Assembly (NCBI GenBank): GCA_030407315.1
Contig: JALQPE010002547.1
Location: forward strand, 1-20,303
DNA length: 20,303 nt
Direction of reading: 5' to 3'
From: Asparagopsis taxiformis
Taxonomy: Eukaryota; Rhodophyta; Florideophyceae; Bonnemaisoniales; Bonnemaisoniaceae
Shown here one piece after another: positions 1 to 8,567 of the stretch. The translations under genes and the position numbers were made by a program. Below the pieces are notes generated by a model. The model searched no databases and was not told where the DNA came from. It worked only from the letters and a program-made list of their open reading frames with translations. Within the stretch, counting starts at the first letter, position 1, and the number at the start of each line of letters is the position of its first letter.

Positions 1-617
1 TTCCATGTCGAGTTTTGACGCAAAAGGGAGGATTGCGAGCTGAACAGGGAGAGGACTGTGCCGTCCAGATGCGACCAATTTTATTTTTGTGGTTTTTTCG
101 AGACTTGGAATGTAAACGTGTTCGTTCGTAGTTTTGTGGGTAGTAGTTTTGTGCTCACTCCAGCTGACATCCCAACGGTGGAATTTAACCGAGAGTTCAA
201 TCATTTCCAACTGTTACATCACATTGCGTGCTGGCAACGTGTGCATGGAAGGACGAACGACCGCCCTGGGAGATGAATTTTCAATTAATTCATTTGTAAT
301 AATAAACTTTTTTATTTCCGAACTTCGTGGAATCTGAATGTGCTTTACAGCGGATATGCCACGGATCATGTAAGGAAAGCAAATGGATTCTCATATATAT
401 GATTATATGTTTATATTCGTTGTTCTCGATCCGGATCTCATTGTTCGGGGATTCAGAGACCATGGCTTGGGCCATACTCAATCTCACTGCCGGCGATGAT
501 TTCGAGTATGCACAGCAAGACTTTAGCGGACGCTGAAAGCTGTCCGGTCGACGCCGCAGGCTCCACTCCGCCCTCATCACCGACTGAGATTCTTTGACCG
601 CCTTTGCCTTGTTTAGT
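1..617. other. No recognisable gene
   Basis: Several overlapping open frames of 60-120 codons occur on both strands, but none shows a recognisable domain, and codon usage and composition look like non-coding AT-rich DNA. I see no RNA gene or clear repeat in it. The segment ends at a large palindrome. Confidence 0.5.
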
Positions 618-691
618 GTAGAGGATGGAATGAAGTTACGTGCGCGAATCTTGATCAAGATTCGCGCACGTACCTTCGTTCCATCCTCTAC
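618..691. repeat. Near-perfect 74-bp palindrome
   Basis: The two 37-bp arms meet at TTGATCAA (651-658) with no spacer. They pair throughout except at two positions (632/678 area and 636/673), so a single strand could fold into a loopless hairpin. The arms carry GAGGATGGAA and the inner core CGCGAATCTTGATC. The GAGGATGGA arm sequence recurs in direct orientation at about 795 and, diverged, at about 1017, which ties the palindrome to the neighbouring tandem repeat. It may mark a head-to-head junction of two repeat copies. Confidence 0.85.
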
Positions 692-699
692 CCTCTAGG

Positions 700-1450
700 G
701 TATCCATTGAGGGAAGCGTGGGTTTTGAGTCTGGCTATTTCCGTTGATGTGATATTTTCATTTGAAGCCTGTTGACTCATGGTGTGTATTGAGCGGAGGA
801 TGGAAGAGAGGTACGTGAAGTTTTGAAAGTATGGTGCGAGGGAAGGTTGGTTTTGAGTCTGACTGTTGTGGTTGATTCCGATGTTGTGTAGATGATGCAG
901 GAATGTTGATGACGGAAGGTAAGTTTCATTGAGCGCCAGGATGTGTTTTGCGAAGATATGGACTGCTGACTTTGATAATTCACTGCAAGGTTTTTCAATC
1001 ATGGTTGTATTGTGTGTAGGATGGATGAGAGGTAAGTAAGGGAGTTTCTAGGATATCTGTCGTGGTAAGCGTTGCTTTTGAATCTGACTGTTGGGGTTCA
1101 TGTTTTGTATGTGATGCAGGAGTGGTGAAGCAGGAACGGCAGGACTCAAGGAGAGTGAAGAAGGGATCTAGGAAGATGGGGAATGAAGCTGTGAGGTGTT
1201 CCTGGCATGTGTATATTTTGGGGCATACGATAGAAGTGAGAGTGGGTTTCAAGTGGTGTAAGATTTTGCTGACAATGTTCGTGTTTGATGTCTTCATGAT
1301 TTAATGGGCTGGGGTGGTGTCGAGGAAAGCGGGGATGGAATTGGGAAGGAGCGGATTTTGTAATCTAGTCGTGAGGGTTCTTGAAGTATGTGCGAATGGT
1401 GGTGCATGGCGTTCGGAGGGTAGGGAGAACGCGATAGTGAGGGAGATGGG
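700..1450. other. C-poor, G/T-rich stretch
   Basis: Strand composition is strongly skewed. I counted about 40 C in the 420 bases 1021-1440 (under 10%), while G and T dominate. The skew explains the long open frames on both strands here, none of which resembles a known protein. The opposite skew appears at 4440-5640. Confidence 0.7.
715..1180. repeat. Degenerate tandem repeat, period about 223 bp
   Basis: TCATGGTGTGTATTG...GAGGATGGAAGAGAGGTA (from 779) recurs about 222 bp later as TCATGGTTGTATTG...AGGATGGATGAGAGGTA (from 1001). TTTTGAGTCTGACTG (851) recurs at 1077 as TTTTGAATCTGACTG. GATGTTGTGTAGATGATGCAGGA (about 880) recurs near 1105. Together these give about two diverged copies. A further partial copy of the TTTTGAGTCTG motif lies at 723. 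Confidence 0.6.
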
Positions 1451-1478
1451 TGATCGACGATATGCTGACAGGTATTTT

Positions 1479-1606
1479 GTATTCTGGCTGGATACATATT
1501 CCGTATTCTGACTGGATACATATTCCGTATTCTGGATGGATACGTATTTCCTATTCTAACCGGGTATTTATTTCCTATTCTGACCAGATATGTATTCCCT
1601 ATTCTA
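1479..1606. repeat. 24-bp minisatellite, five copies plus a partial
   Basis: Units of the form GTATTCTGGCTGGATACATATTCC start at 1479, 1503, 1527, 1551 and 1575, with increasing divergence to the right and a partial unit at 1599. The period is a multiple of three, so both strands stay open across it (8-residue repeats such as YSGWIHIP on the plus strand). The reading frames look like a by-product of the repeat rather than a gene. Confidence 0.85.
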
Positions 1607-1730
1607 GAGAGACGTATTGTATACGAGCAGTTTCGTAAATGAGAGAATAAAATACGGTCCGATATGGGCCCTGAATTTACCATCCGCTGCAATTTGTTCC
1701 CTCCCGTTTTTCGCTGATATATTGTATACT

Positions 1731-1902
1731 GGATGTCGGGTCCTGGTATTCCGCCATATGTACTAGAGAAAGTGGATGTCGGGGCCTAGTATTCTGCCAT
1801 ATGTACTAGAGAAAGTGGATGTCGGGGCCTAGTATTCCGCCATATGTACTAGAGAAAGTGGATGTCGGGCCCTAGTATTCTGCCATATGTACTAGAGAAA
1901 GT
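1731..1902. repeat. 43-bp tandem repeat, four copies
   Basis: Four head-to-tail units of exactly 43 bp start at 1731, 1774, 1817 and 1860. Each begins GGATGTCGGG and ends TACTAGAGAAAGT, with only a few substitutions. The next sequence (1903 on) begins GGACGTCCGC, a variant of the unit start. The array therefore merges into the GGACGTCC/TACTAG repeat family that also flanks the gypsy relic on its right side in inverted orientation. Confidence 0.9.
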
Positions 1903-1972
1903 GGACGTCCGCATCCAAAAATTTATTTTTTTTGGCGCGGACGTTCATTTGTTCTAGTAAATCTCGGGGCCG

Positions 1973-2029
1973 ACTAGGACCCGTACTAGAGAGACTGGAC
2001 GTCCGCGTCCACTTCCGAAAACACAGACG
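1973..2029 (+). repeat. Left arm of inverted repeat around the gypsy relic
   Basis: ACTAGG-ACCC-GTACTAGAG is followed by TGGACGTCCGCGTCCA and then TTCCGAAAACACAGACG. The same series of blocks appears reverse-complemented at 4114-4167, with only small changes. Between the arms lies the truncated retroelement. The arm extends outward into the same repeat family on both sides. Confidence 0.75.
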
Positions 2030-2808
2030 ATATTCGGTGCTATTGTTCCTACAACAAAAACAATTGGGATGAACTTCTACCATCTGCAGAGTTTTCCTAC
2101 AATTCTGCTGTTTCTGAAGATCTGGGTATGTCACCTTTTGAGCTGGACCTGGGATGGATTCCAAAGTCTCCTTTGGACTTTGTGTCTGGAAATGAGATAC
2201 CTGTGCAAAGTGTTGAGGAATTCAAGAAACGGCTTACAGCTTCTCTTGAAGATGCTAAGTACTCTTACAACATTGCGAAAGCATCACAGAGTGCGTATGC
2301 CTCCAGCCTCCAGAAAGTTCAAGGATCCAGACTATAGGGTGGGATCCAAGTTATGGATTAACAGGTCTTTGTTCAGGGATGCATACTCCCAGTCTCAGGA
2401 AAAGGAGAAGTTGACAGCAAGAGGTTTTTGGACCGTTGTTGTGAAGGAATTGATTGGCAAAAGTGCAGTTAGGTTGGATCTTCCCGATCATATCAAGATT
2501 CATCCTGTTGTTAATGTCAGCCACTCAATTCCTCATATAGAACAACCGAGTGAAATTGCTGCTCCAATATCTCCTATACCGGCCCCTGTCCCTGCTATGA
2601 AGGTGATGAAATCGAGGTTGAAGCGATTTTGAATCATAGGAAAAGAGGACGAGGATATCAATTCCTAACCTTGATGAAAGGTAGTCCTACGCATGATGCT
2701 TCATGGCAACCTACGAGGGATTTCATAGACAGGGATGGCACGAAGACTGGAATATGGTTAGAATACATCCGGAAGAAGAATATTCTACCGGAATATCATG
2801 ATGAATAA
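2029..2808 (+). pseudogene. Gypsy (chromovirus) integrase C-terminus and chromodomain, frameshifted
   Basis: This is the 3' end of a Ty3/gypsy pol gene, which encoded the integrase that inserts element cDNA. In frame from 2029 it reads through NWDELLPSAEFSYNS and DLGMSPFELDLG, typical of the end of the integrase core. A shift near 2310 moves the reading to DPDYRVGSKLWI and on to the beta-rich C-terminal region (VVVKELIGKSAVRLDLP, HPVVNVSHSIP). A second shift near 2600 leads to a chromodomain (EVEAILNHRKRGRGYQFL, ASWQPTRDF, IWLEYIRKKN), which directs chromoviruses to chromatin. The frame stops with TAA at 2806. Protease, reverse transcriptase, RNase H and most of the integrase are absent, cut off at the left inverted-repeat arm. 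It is a relic, not a working gene. Confidence 0.85.
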
Positions 2809-2835
2809 CTAAGTTGATGAGGAAATCAACTGTGT

Positions 2836-2845
2836 GAGGGGGGAA
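2836..2845 (+). other. Polypurine tract of the gypsy relic
   Basis: GAGGGGGGAA lies 28 bases after the pol stop codon and three bases before the TGTAACG start of the LTR. This is the position expected for the plus-strand primer site. Confidence 0.7.
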
Positions 2846-3103
2846 TATTGTAACGAACTGAAGCTGATGCCAGTAATGGCCAGCATAAACTAGTGTATTC
2901 TAGACACTACAAGTTACACTAAGTTTACTCATATACTATAGGCTGCTGGAAAGTAACTTGCTGTTACGCCTAGAAGTATCTAGTTGGCTATGTCATCGAG
3001 TGATGTCATGATGGCATTATGTTAGATTTATTTTGATGACATAATTTTATTTGATTAGTATTTTCTAGAATTAGTTCGACATCGAACTACAATTCTATGG
3101 TGG

Positions 3104-3111
3104 TATAAAAA
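3104..3111 (+). promoter_or_regulatory. TATA box in the LTR
   Basis: TATAAAAA sits about 255 bases into the LTR, preceded by AT-rich DNA and followed about 25-30 bases later by a GC-richer stretch where transcription would start. This is the usual layout of an LTR promoter. Confidence 0.5.
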
Positions 3112-3308
3112 GGCATGGTCAACTCCGGTCTTGGGAGATCGGAGGCATCATCGATCATTCAACGAAAACAACTACCACTCAGCTATCCCGTATACACATT
3201 CGTTTCACTGGTAGCATCGCTTTCTACGGGCGCACTGAGTGAGCAGTTCGGCAAACGCCGGCCGACTGCAAGCTCTTGGCTGAAAGCCATCGTTGGGAAT
3301 TACTGAAC

Positions 3309-3508
3309 ACCTGAGGGCAGGAGTGCCAGGTGTAAGAACTGTAGTGTCTGCTACCCCTTGAGCAAGGGTAAGTTACCTGAGGGCAGGGAAGGCCAGGTAA
3401 CTAAGGACCTACAGGAGGGACTGTAAGTGGTCAACCCGAGGGCAGGAGAGCCGGGTTGTGCCTGAGGGCAGGAGGGCCAGGTGGTGTCTGAGGGCTGGAG
3501 AGCCAGAC
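3309..3508 (+). repeat. Array of five hairpins with compensated stems
   Basis: Five copies of the same fold occur at 3309-3331, 3373-3400, 3432-3458, 3461-3481 and 3486-3508. Each has an outer stem, a GAG bulge on the 5' side, an inner GGC/GCC stem and a loop close to GGAG. The outer stems differ but stay paired: ACCT/AGGT, TTACCT/AGGTAA, CAACCC/GGGTTG, CCT/AGG and GTCT/AGAC. The inner stem also covaries (GGCA/TGCC against GGCT/AGCC). A further hairpin, TACCC...GGGTA, lies at 3352-3370. The array is downstream of the TATA box, so it would be in the element's RNA. Confidence 0.8.
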
Positions 3509-3802
3509 ATCCCACTTACAGAACCTACATCGGAAGTCTTCCTTCCTGGAGGGATTCTTGATTCTCAAGACTATCCTCTGACCAGTCCTGTGCTGTCGCC
3601 AATTGTATTCCCTATACATCCTATTCCACTTGTTGGCTGTTAGCTAGGTGGACCGACAGGGTCACGGATACGGGTAACGCAGGCTTGATAGGGGTAAGGA
3701 CTTGGACTAAGAGGGTGGAGAGGAGATAGGAAAACTTGAGGAAAGTTGGGTACGGTCGACTCGAGAAACTTTCTTATAGGGTAAGGACACCGAAGGGTTA
3801 CA

Positions 3803-4001
3803 TCGTAAACTGGTGGGATATCCCGAACGGATCGTTGACCACATTCCCTGAGGTGGGTGTGATCAGAGTGCTGAAATTCCTCTCTCCACGGGTAGAGGAC
3901 TCGTCGTCAAAGGACGAATCCTTCAAAAATGGAAACTGGAATTTATTGTTGAAGAAGAAAGAAGTTTTTTAGGTTTTAAGTTTGGGAAGAACACTGTCAT
4001 T
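3803..4001 (+). other. Leader between LTR and gag
   Basis: This is untranslated leader of the relic. A TGG at 3811 (TGGTGGGATATCCCGAACGG) follows the LTR by eight bases, where a primer-binding site would be expected. Its complement does not fit the spacing of a normal tRNA 3' end, so I do not call a primer site. Confidence 0.35.
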
Positions 4002-4157
4002 ATGTCGTTATTGAAGCCCAATAAGCCCCCGACATTCGATGGAACGCGTGATTCGTTTACTGTTCGGACGTGGCTACACTCTGTTGGAAGGTACATTTCT
4101 CTCATTCGGGTAGCGTCTGTGTTCTCGGAAATGGACGCGGACGTCCACAACCTCTAG
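4002..4157 (+). pseudogene. Gypsy gag N-terminal fragment
   Basis: An ATG at 4002 opens a 51-codon frame beginning MSLLKPNKPPTFDGTRDS and continuing VRTWLHSVGRYI. The FDG...WL pattern is typical of the N-terminus of gypsy gag capsid proteins. Homology should end near 4113, because from 4114 the frame runs into the right inverted-repeat arm and stops at TAG 4155. The rest of gag is missing. Confidence 0.6.
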
Positions 4158-4167
4158 TACACCTAGT
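4114..4167 (-). repeat. Right arm of inverted repeat around the gypsy relic
   Basis: Read on the minus strand this is ACTAGG-T-GTACTAGAG, TGGACGTCCGCGTCCA, TTCCGAGAACACAGACG, matching the left arm at 1973-2029 block by block. Outside it (4168-4340) are further GGACGTCC and CTAGTA motifs, again in the opposite orientation to those at 1731-1972. Confidence 0.75.
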
Positions 4168-4430
4168 ATTACTAGGCGGACGTCCATGTTCTCCAGTATT
4201 TTTGGATGTCCGCCTAGAACCGGACGTCCATGCGGTCTAGTACGTCTAGTATTACTAGGGCGACATTCATTGTTTCTAGTACCACGGATGTCCCCCTCGG
4301 GATGGACTTCCGCCATGTCTATGTCCACCTAGGACGGGCGCCGGTTCAGAAATTCAAAATTTCGACCCCAGAAATTTCTGCCGCCGTGCTCGACATGGAT
4401 GTCCGCATCCATCACGGCGACCACTCTATT
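4168..4430. repeat. GGACGTCC / CTAGTA repeat region
   Basis: GGACGTCC occurs at 4178 and 4222 (and at 4139 in the adjoining arm), with degenerate forms such as GGATGTCCGC at 4204 and 4398, interspersed with CTAGTATTACTAGG. It looks like a decayed array of the same family as the 43-bp repeats on the left side. No gene is visible. Confidence 0.6.
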
Positions 4431-4439
4431 TTCCTTGTC

Positions 4440-5640
4440 GGTCGACTCCAATTTGTCTTTAACTTTTTCATCCTCTCGCTCACACCCCTTCCAGTTGGTG
4501 CTCACCTCCCCCGTACTGTACCTCAAACACCCCCAATACCACTCTAGCACGCATTTTCAGCTACCTATCCCCGCTTCCACGGTGCACACCTCCATTCCAT
4601 ACCTACTTTTCTGCTCTACCGTACAGATTTCGTATAACCAGTCCTCATACTACCTCAGAATAGGGCAAAACACCCCCTATCTCCTCGACCATGCTCTCCC
4701 CCATCACCTTTGAAACGTATTGTTCTTCAATACCCTCTCTCCTCTACCTTCACCCCTCTCCTTCGCCCTCTACACAAACTTCCCCTGCAGCTTACTCTTC
4801 CAAAACCTCTAATCCCCATCCCCTACCCGACCTGCTCCACCCCTCCCTCCCTCAGCTGCTCCATGCCCCCACGCCATCCGCATCTTCGATACCGTATACA
4901 CCACCACCACCGGCCCACGCTCCCGCTTCCCGCCGTCTCCCCAGAAACCTCCCCGCTCTGAAACACATATCAACCCCCCACTTCACACCCTTCCTCCCAC
5001 TCCCCTCCCTCCCCAAATACAATAACCCCCTTCTTCTCCATCACATCCCCACTCACCACAGCCAGAACAGACGCCACCCCTTCCCTTTCCCCTCTTTTCT
5101 CACCCCAAAAAACCCATCCTCTCGGCGCCTTCAACCGCACCCTCCTACGGTCCCACCTAAACACCTCCCTGCCCTCACTACCCCAACACCCCGCAGCGTC
5201 TCCCCAATCCCCATAATATGCTTGTCGGCACTCCTCTCCGAATCACACTCCAATTTAAACCCGCACTCCGTACATTTCCACCTCCCCCTGTACCATCCCA
5301 AGATTGCATCCCTCCACAGAACACATCCTCATACCACAGAAGAATTTTTTCCTCTCATACCTCATCCTTAAAACCTCCATCTGCTCCATGTAAATTCGAT
5401 GTAAATATTTTTCTCCACTATGCAATCTCAAACATGTATGAGCCTATGCCTTTCCGCTTTGTCAACCTGAATATTGGTACTCATGTATTCATAAAATAGG
5501 GCCACCCACATCCCTATCCCGTTCTGCAAGCTTTACAAACACTAGACGCATACTCCACAACTATACAACAAAAACTACTCGCTATTTCAGACGACGCAGG
5601 TACACAAGTAGCGTAGTCTCAACCTTCCGTGACTCCTTCC
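4440..5640. other. Strongly G-poor, C/T/A-rich stretch without a supported gene
   Basis: I counted about 36 G in the 480 bases 4741-5220 (7.5%), with C near half of all bases. A 226-codon frame at 4691-5371 encodes only Pro, Ser, His and Leu-rich low-complexity sequence and is best explained by the composition. The skew is the mirror image of that at 700-1450, and the two lie about equally far from the centre of the inverted repeat at 1973-4167. Confidence 0.65.
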
Positions 5641-5721
5641 TGATGCGTACAAGTGCGAAACTCATCTAGACGTATATCAGAAGTGAGTGCGGGAATTTTC
5701 GGAACAGGAGATGCTGGGCCA

Positions 5722-6234
5722 CCAAATTGATTTTTCGGAAATTTTAGAATTTCTGGGCTGGCCAGCAATGCAATCGAGCTGGACAACCACCGGACTTCCA
5801 TTTCAGGTTGGTCGTGAGAGAGTGGGGCGGGACCATGATGAAACAAGGACCAAGACCTGTCCCTGCCGTGTTGAGCCTGAAATCGACCCATCGTTAAGCG
5901 CCATTTAGCCTTACAGTTAGTGCTTACAGAAGCCAGTGACAACCCCGCTCGGGGCGGCGGCTCCGGTGCCTGGGGCCGTTGTGGCCAAATTAGACACCAT
6001 GATTTGAATTAAAATTTGGGCTATTCTCAAAAACATGCACATGTGAACATGTTTTTGAGATGGGGGTGTGCCGTACGGCACAATCGACCGCCCAAATCGA
6101 TGTTTTTTGCAATATTTTTTTGTGCCTGAAATTGTAGAATTTCTGGGCTGGCCAGCCGTGCAATCGAGCTGGACATCCACCGGACGTCCATTTCAGGTTG
6201 ATCGTGTATCGTGCACGTCCACCCATTACCAGAA
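5722..6234 (+). repeat. Repeat block A: partial unit, middle segment, full unit
   Basis: The block consists of a truncated repeat unit (5722-5810), a 190-bp middle segment (5811-6000, containing the small hairpin CCCCGCTCGGGG), then a complete unit (6001 to about 6200). The unit begins GATTTGAATTAAAATTTGGG. It carries a hairpin with 12-bp stem CTCAAAAACATG at 6026-6059 and the palindrome GTGCCGTACGGCAC at 6068-6081. It ends CTGGACATCCACCGGACGTCC. The last ~30 bases (to 6234) resemble the inner edge of the inverted copy at 16349. It lies just beyond the 3' end of the dioxygenase gene. Confidence 0.85.
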
Positions 6235-6554
6235 GGAAGTAGGCGATGAAGCACGTACAAACCCAATTGTTCTGCTATTTCTAGCATAGACCATCGAGTC
6301 TAGAGATGTGAGGGAATCGTCCTGGAAATCATGCTCCAGCCCACGAGGGAATGGACAATCTAGTTTGAAAGCAATAACGGAAGTACATTATACTAGGTTC
6401 ATAGATTGAAAGTGACAAAGGAGATGATTATATTCTCGATAATTGTTTCCTAAAGTAGTTGTTGTTAAGCTATCTAGCCGTCGGAAAACTGTTCTTCCTC
6501 TTCGTCCCACTATAATACTGAATTTGATATTCAGGATCTCCCGCAGAATAGGCA
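6235..6554. other. Intergenic, nothing recognised
   Basis: This is the spacer between repeat block A and the 3' end of the leftward gene. It has moderately AT-rich sequence without a notable repeat or open frame. It should contain the 3' untranslated region of that gene. Confidence 0.4.
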
Positions 6555-8567
6555 TCAACGGGACCCCACTAATTGTGTGGCTATAGGCTTGCGTTCTGGC
6601 TTGCGTTCTGTCGTCTTCATCCGCATCATTCCGAGCTGCCCTGTCTTCGGCCTACGATCTTTCTTGACCGGGATGGGAACAACTGTCTTGTGGCGAACAT
6701 TGACAGGTGCCGGTTGACTTTGCCTGGCAGACCGGCGCGGAGCATTGGGGATTACTTCTTCTTCGAATCCCAACCGCCTGATGAAACCAAACGAAACATT
6801 GTCGGGAATCGGATACGACGCATTCCTGAAATACGTGTGATACCTCGTTGTCGTGTGTGACACAACTCTGTCGACATGCCCTGCCCCGGCATGTTGTACA
6901 TGGCCGTGACCGATGAAGACTGAACGTGGCGGAACGATTACCTTCTTCAGCTTCATCGTCTTGGCGTACATATCTAATTCCAGCGCTTTGGAAAAGACGT
7001 ACTTGTGGGACCCTGGACACACCCAGATAGGGAATGGGTCATCTCCGTTGGCAATAACAAAGTAACCCGGAAGTTGATCTTTGCGGTCGCGAGGAGGAAC
7101 ATGGGAAATCATTGTGTGGGACCTGCCGAGGACACCCCTTTCCCGTTATCAAAAACCGTCCCCCAGATGCCGGCATGACAAGTTTTTCTCCCGGTAAACC
7201 GCACTCCTCCAGCCCTATCAGCCGGACAAGGATTCCCAACCACACATCCAGCAGGGCTCGCCGCGTCACAAACTTGAACCGGTCGATATGCGTCTCATCG
7301 TTCTCGGCATAGTCAACCAGGCAGTGGCGCGTAGACGTGAAGCGAGCCCTCCCCTCATTCCGGTTCTTCTCATCTGTTTCATCGTCCCTGTATTGACAAT
7401 GGGACTCCACAGCTGCCGGTTCCCAGGGTCCTTGTGCACCTGCCCCCCCTCCCATGTTCCAAAGAAGTACCGAAACAATTCCTGGTTAGGAATTTCTTCC
7501 ATGAGACCCAAGTCAAATGGGAACTTGTCCGACGCATCGAGGTAGCTTACATCCGCGAAATTGTGCATCACCGTATACCCTCGCTCGTTGATTTCCGTTC
7601 GGCAATTGTGGAAGTACGCCATACCAGTGCCGGCCTCATACGAATCCTTCCAGCTTGTAGACATTCGCGCAACCTGGGCGAAGTCCAGCCTCGAGGGTAG
7701 AAACGTCGATGTAGGCTCACACATCGCCTTGGCAGCCATCTTCCACGCTGCGAAAAACATCGGATAGATGGTGTCGATCTCCAAAACAAGATGACGAGCC
7801 CGATGTTGTTCCGGAATATGCAGCCCCTCAAACACAGGGTCCATCGCCACTTGCTTCAAATACCTCACCTCTCTGCCCTCCTCATCGATTTCCACACTCT
7901 CCAATAACAACCTGAGCTCAATCGGGGGCAGACAGCCAACCCTCACCGATGCGATGACGTCCGCGGGACGCTGCGCCAGATGATGCCCTTCGGCTCGGTC
8001 TTTGACTTCGAAATCGTCAGGAAGAGATGGCATACGGTCGTCGAACAGGAGGTCGTGTTCCGAAGGAGAGTCACGAACGATGTAACCGTCTTCATCGACT
8101 TCCACTCCTTCCGGAACAGTGAATGTAATTGTCACTTCGCGGACCCCTTGCTTTCGACTTGGCCCTCGTCTGCACCGTTTTTGTCTTCCTCGTCCGAAGC
8201 GGTATGGACAGATTCTTGGTTGGAGGGAGTCGCACCAGCACGTTGGTTTTCTTGGGGGACAATCTCAACGGCAGAATAGGGGGAACGGGCGGAGTCTTCG
8301 TCAACCTCATCACCGGAAGCAGTGGCTTGTTGTTGATCGGTGGGTTTATCAACAACGGCCTGCTCTTCTTCCCCGGCGGATTGTTGTACCACAAACCGGC
8401 TCTTCTTCCTCGAGGCGTGTGCTCCCCGTCGAGCGAAGTCGCTGTGAACGGCGGCGGATGCCATGCGAAGCAGGCTCATGTTCGACATTCCGCTGCTTCT
8501 TGTGAGTGAGTCTCACATTGGCAGCAGAAGGGCGGCGTTTGCGTCGAGCCTTAGTCTTCTTCTTCAA
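6555..8567 (-). CDS. 2-oxoglutarate/Fe(II) dioxygenase-like domain protein (frameshifted)
   Basis: This is the C-terminal half of the leftward coding region. It starts with a Lys/Arg-rich stretch (about 8567-8500) and an acidic, disordered stretch (8440-8140). A long alpha/beta region follows (VTITFTVPEGVEVDEDGY at 8135; RHLVLEIDTIYPMFFAAW; FPFDLGLMEEIPNQELFRYFFG). The catalytic fold is suggested by an HND triad (H-x-D iron motif) at 7116-7108, then PGYFVIANGDDPFPIWVCPGSH, FIGHGHVQHAGAGH (distal His, 6893 or a few residues on) and TRYHTYF with a candidate 2-oxoglutarate-binding Arg at 6845. Such enzymes oxidise substrates including methylated bases and lysines; the substrate here is unknown. 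The reading shifts frame near 8480, 8135, 7390 and 7107 and ends with a basic tail. No true ATG opens this half, and the frames suggest it continues from the ParB-like part. Confidence 0.55.

Larger units (their letters stand above)
2849..3802 (+). mobile_element. Gypsy LTR, about 954 bp (right edge tentative)
   Basis: The left edge is TGTAACGAAC immediately after the polypurine tract. The proposed right edge is GTTACA at 3797-3802, which is the inverse of TGTAAC and so gives the TG...CA ends of an LTR. Inside are a TATA box at 3104-3110 and, downstream of it, an array of five structured hairpins (3309-3508). A gag start follows 200 bases later, so this LTR has pol on its left and gag on its right. 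The right edge rests only on the short terminal match. Confidence 0.55.

Noticed and set aside
1294..1692. 132-codon minus-strand frame with 8-residue repeats (RIGNTYPV-like)
   Set aside because: The repeat is the 24-bp minisatellite, open on both strands because its period is a multiple of three.
1731..1902. 43-bp repeats as a CRISPR array
   Set aside because: The units are directly adjacent, with no unique spacers, and the context is eukaryotic.
3811..3830. TGGTGGGATATCCCGAACGG as a gypsy primer-binding site
   Set aside because: It begins with TGG at a plausible place, but its complement places the T-loop too near the 3' end for a normal tRNA.
4691..5371. 226-codon open frame on the plus strand
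   Set aside because: Low-complexity Pro/Ser/His/Leu sequence produced by the extreme C-richness and G-poverty of the region. No domain or conserved pattern.
5990..6289. Overlapping minus-strand frames in the A, B and C repeat blocks
   Set aside because: The same translated patterns recur in every repeat copy and follow the repeat DNA, with no domain and different starts in each copy.
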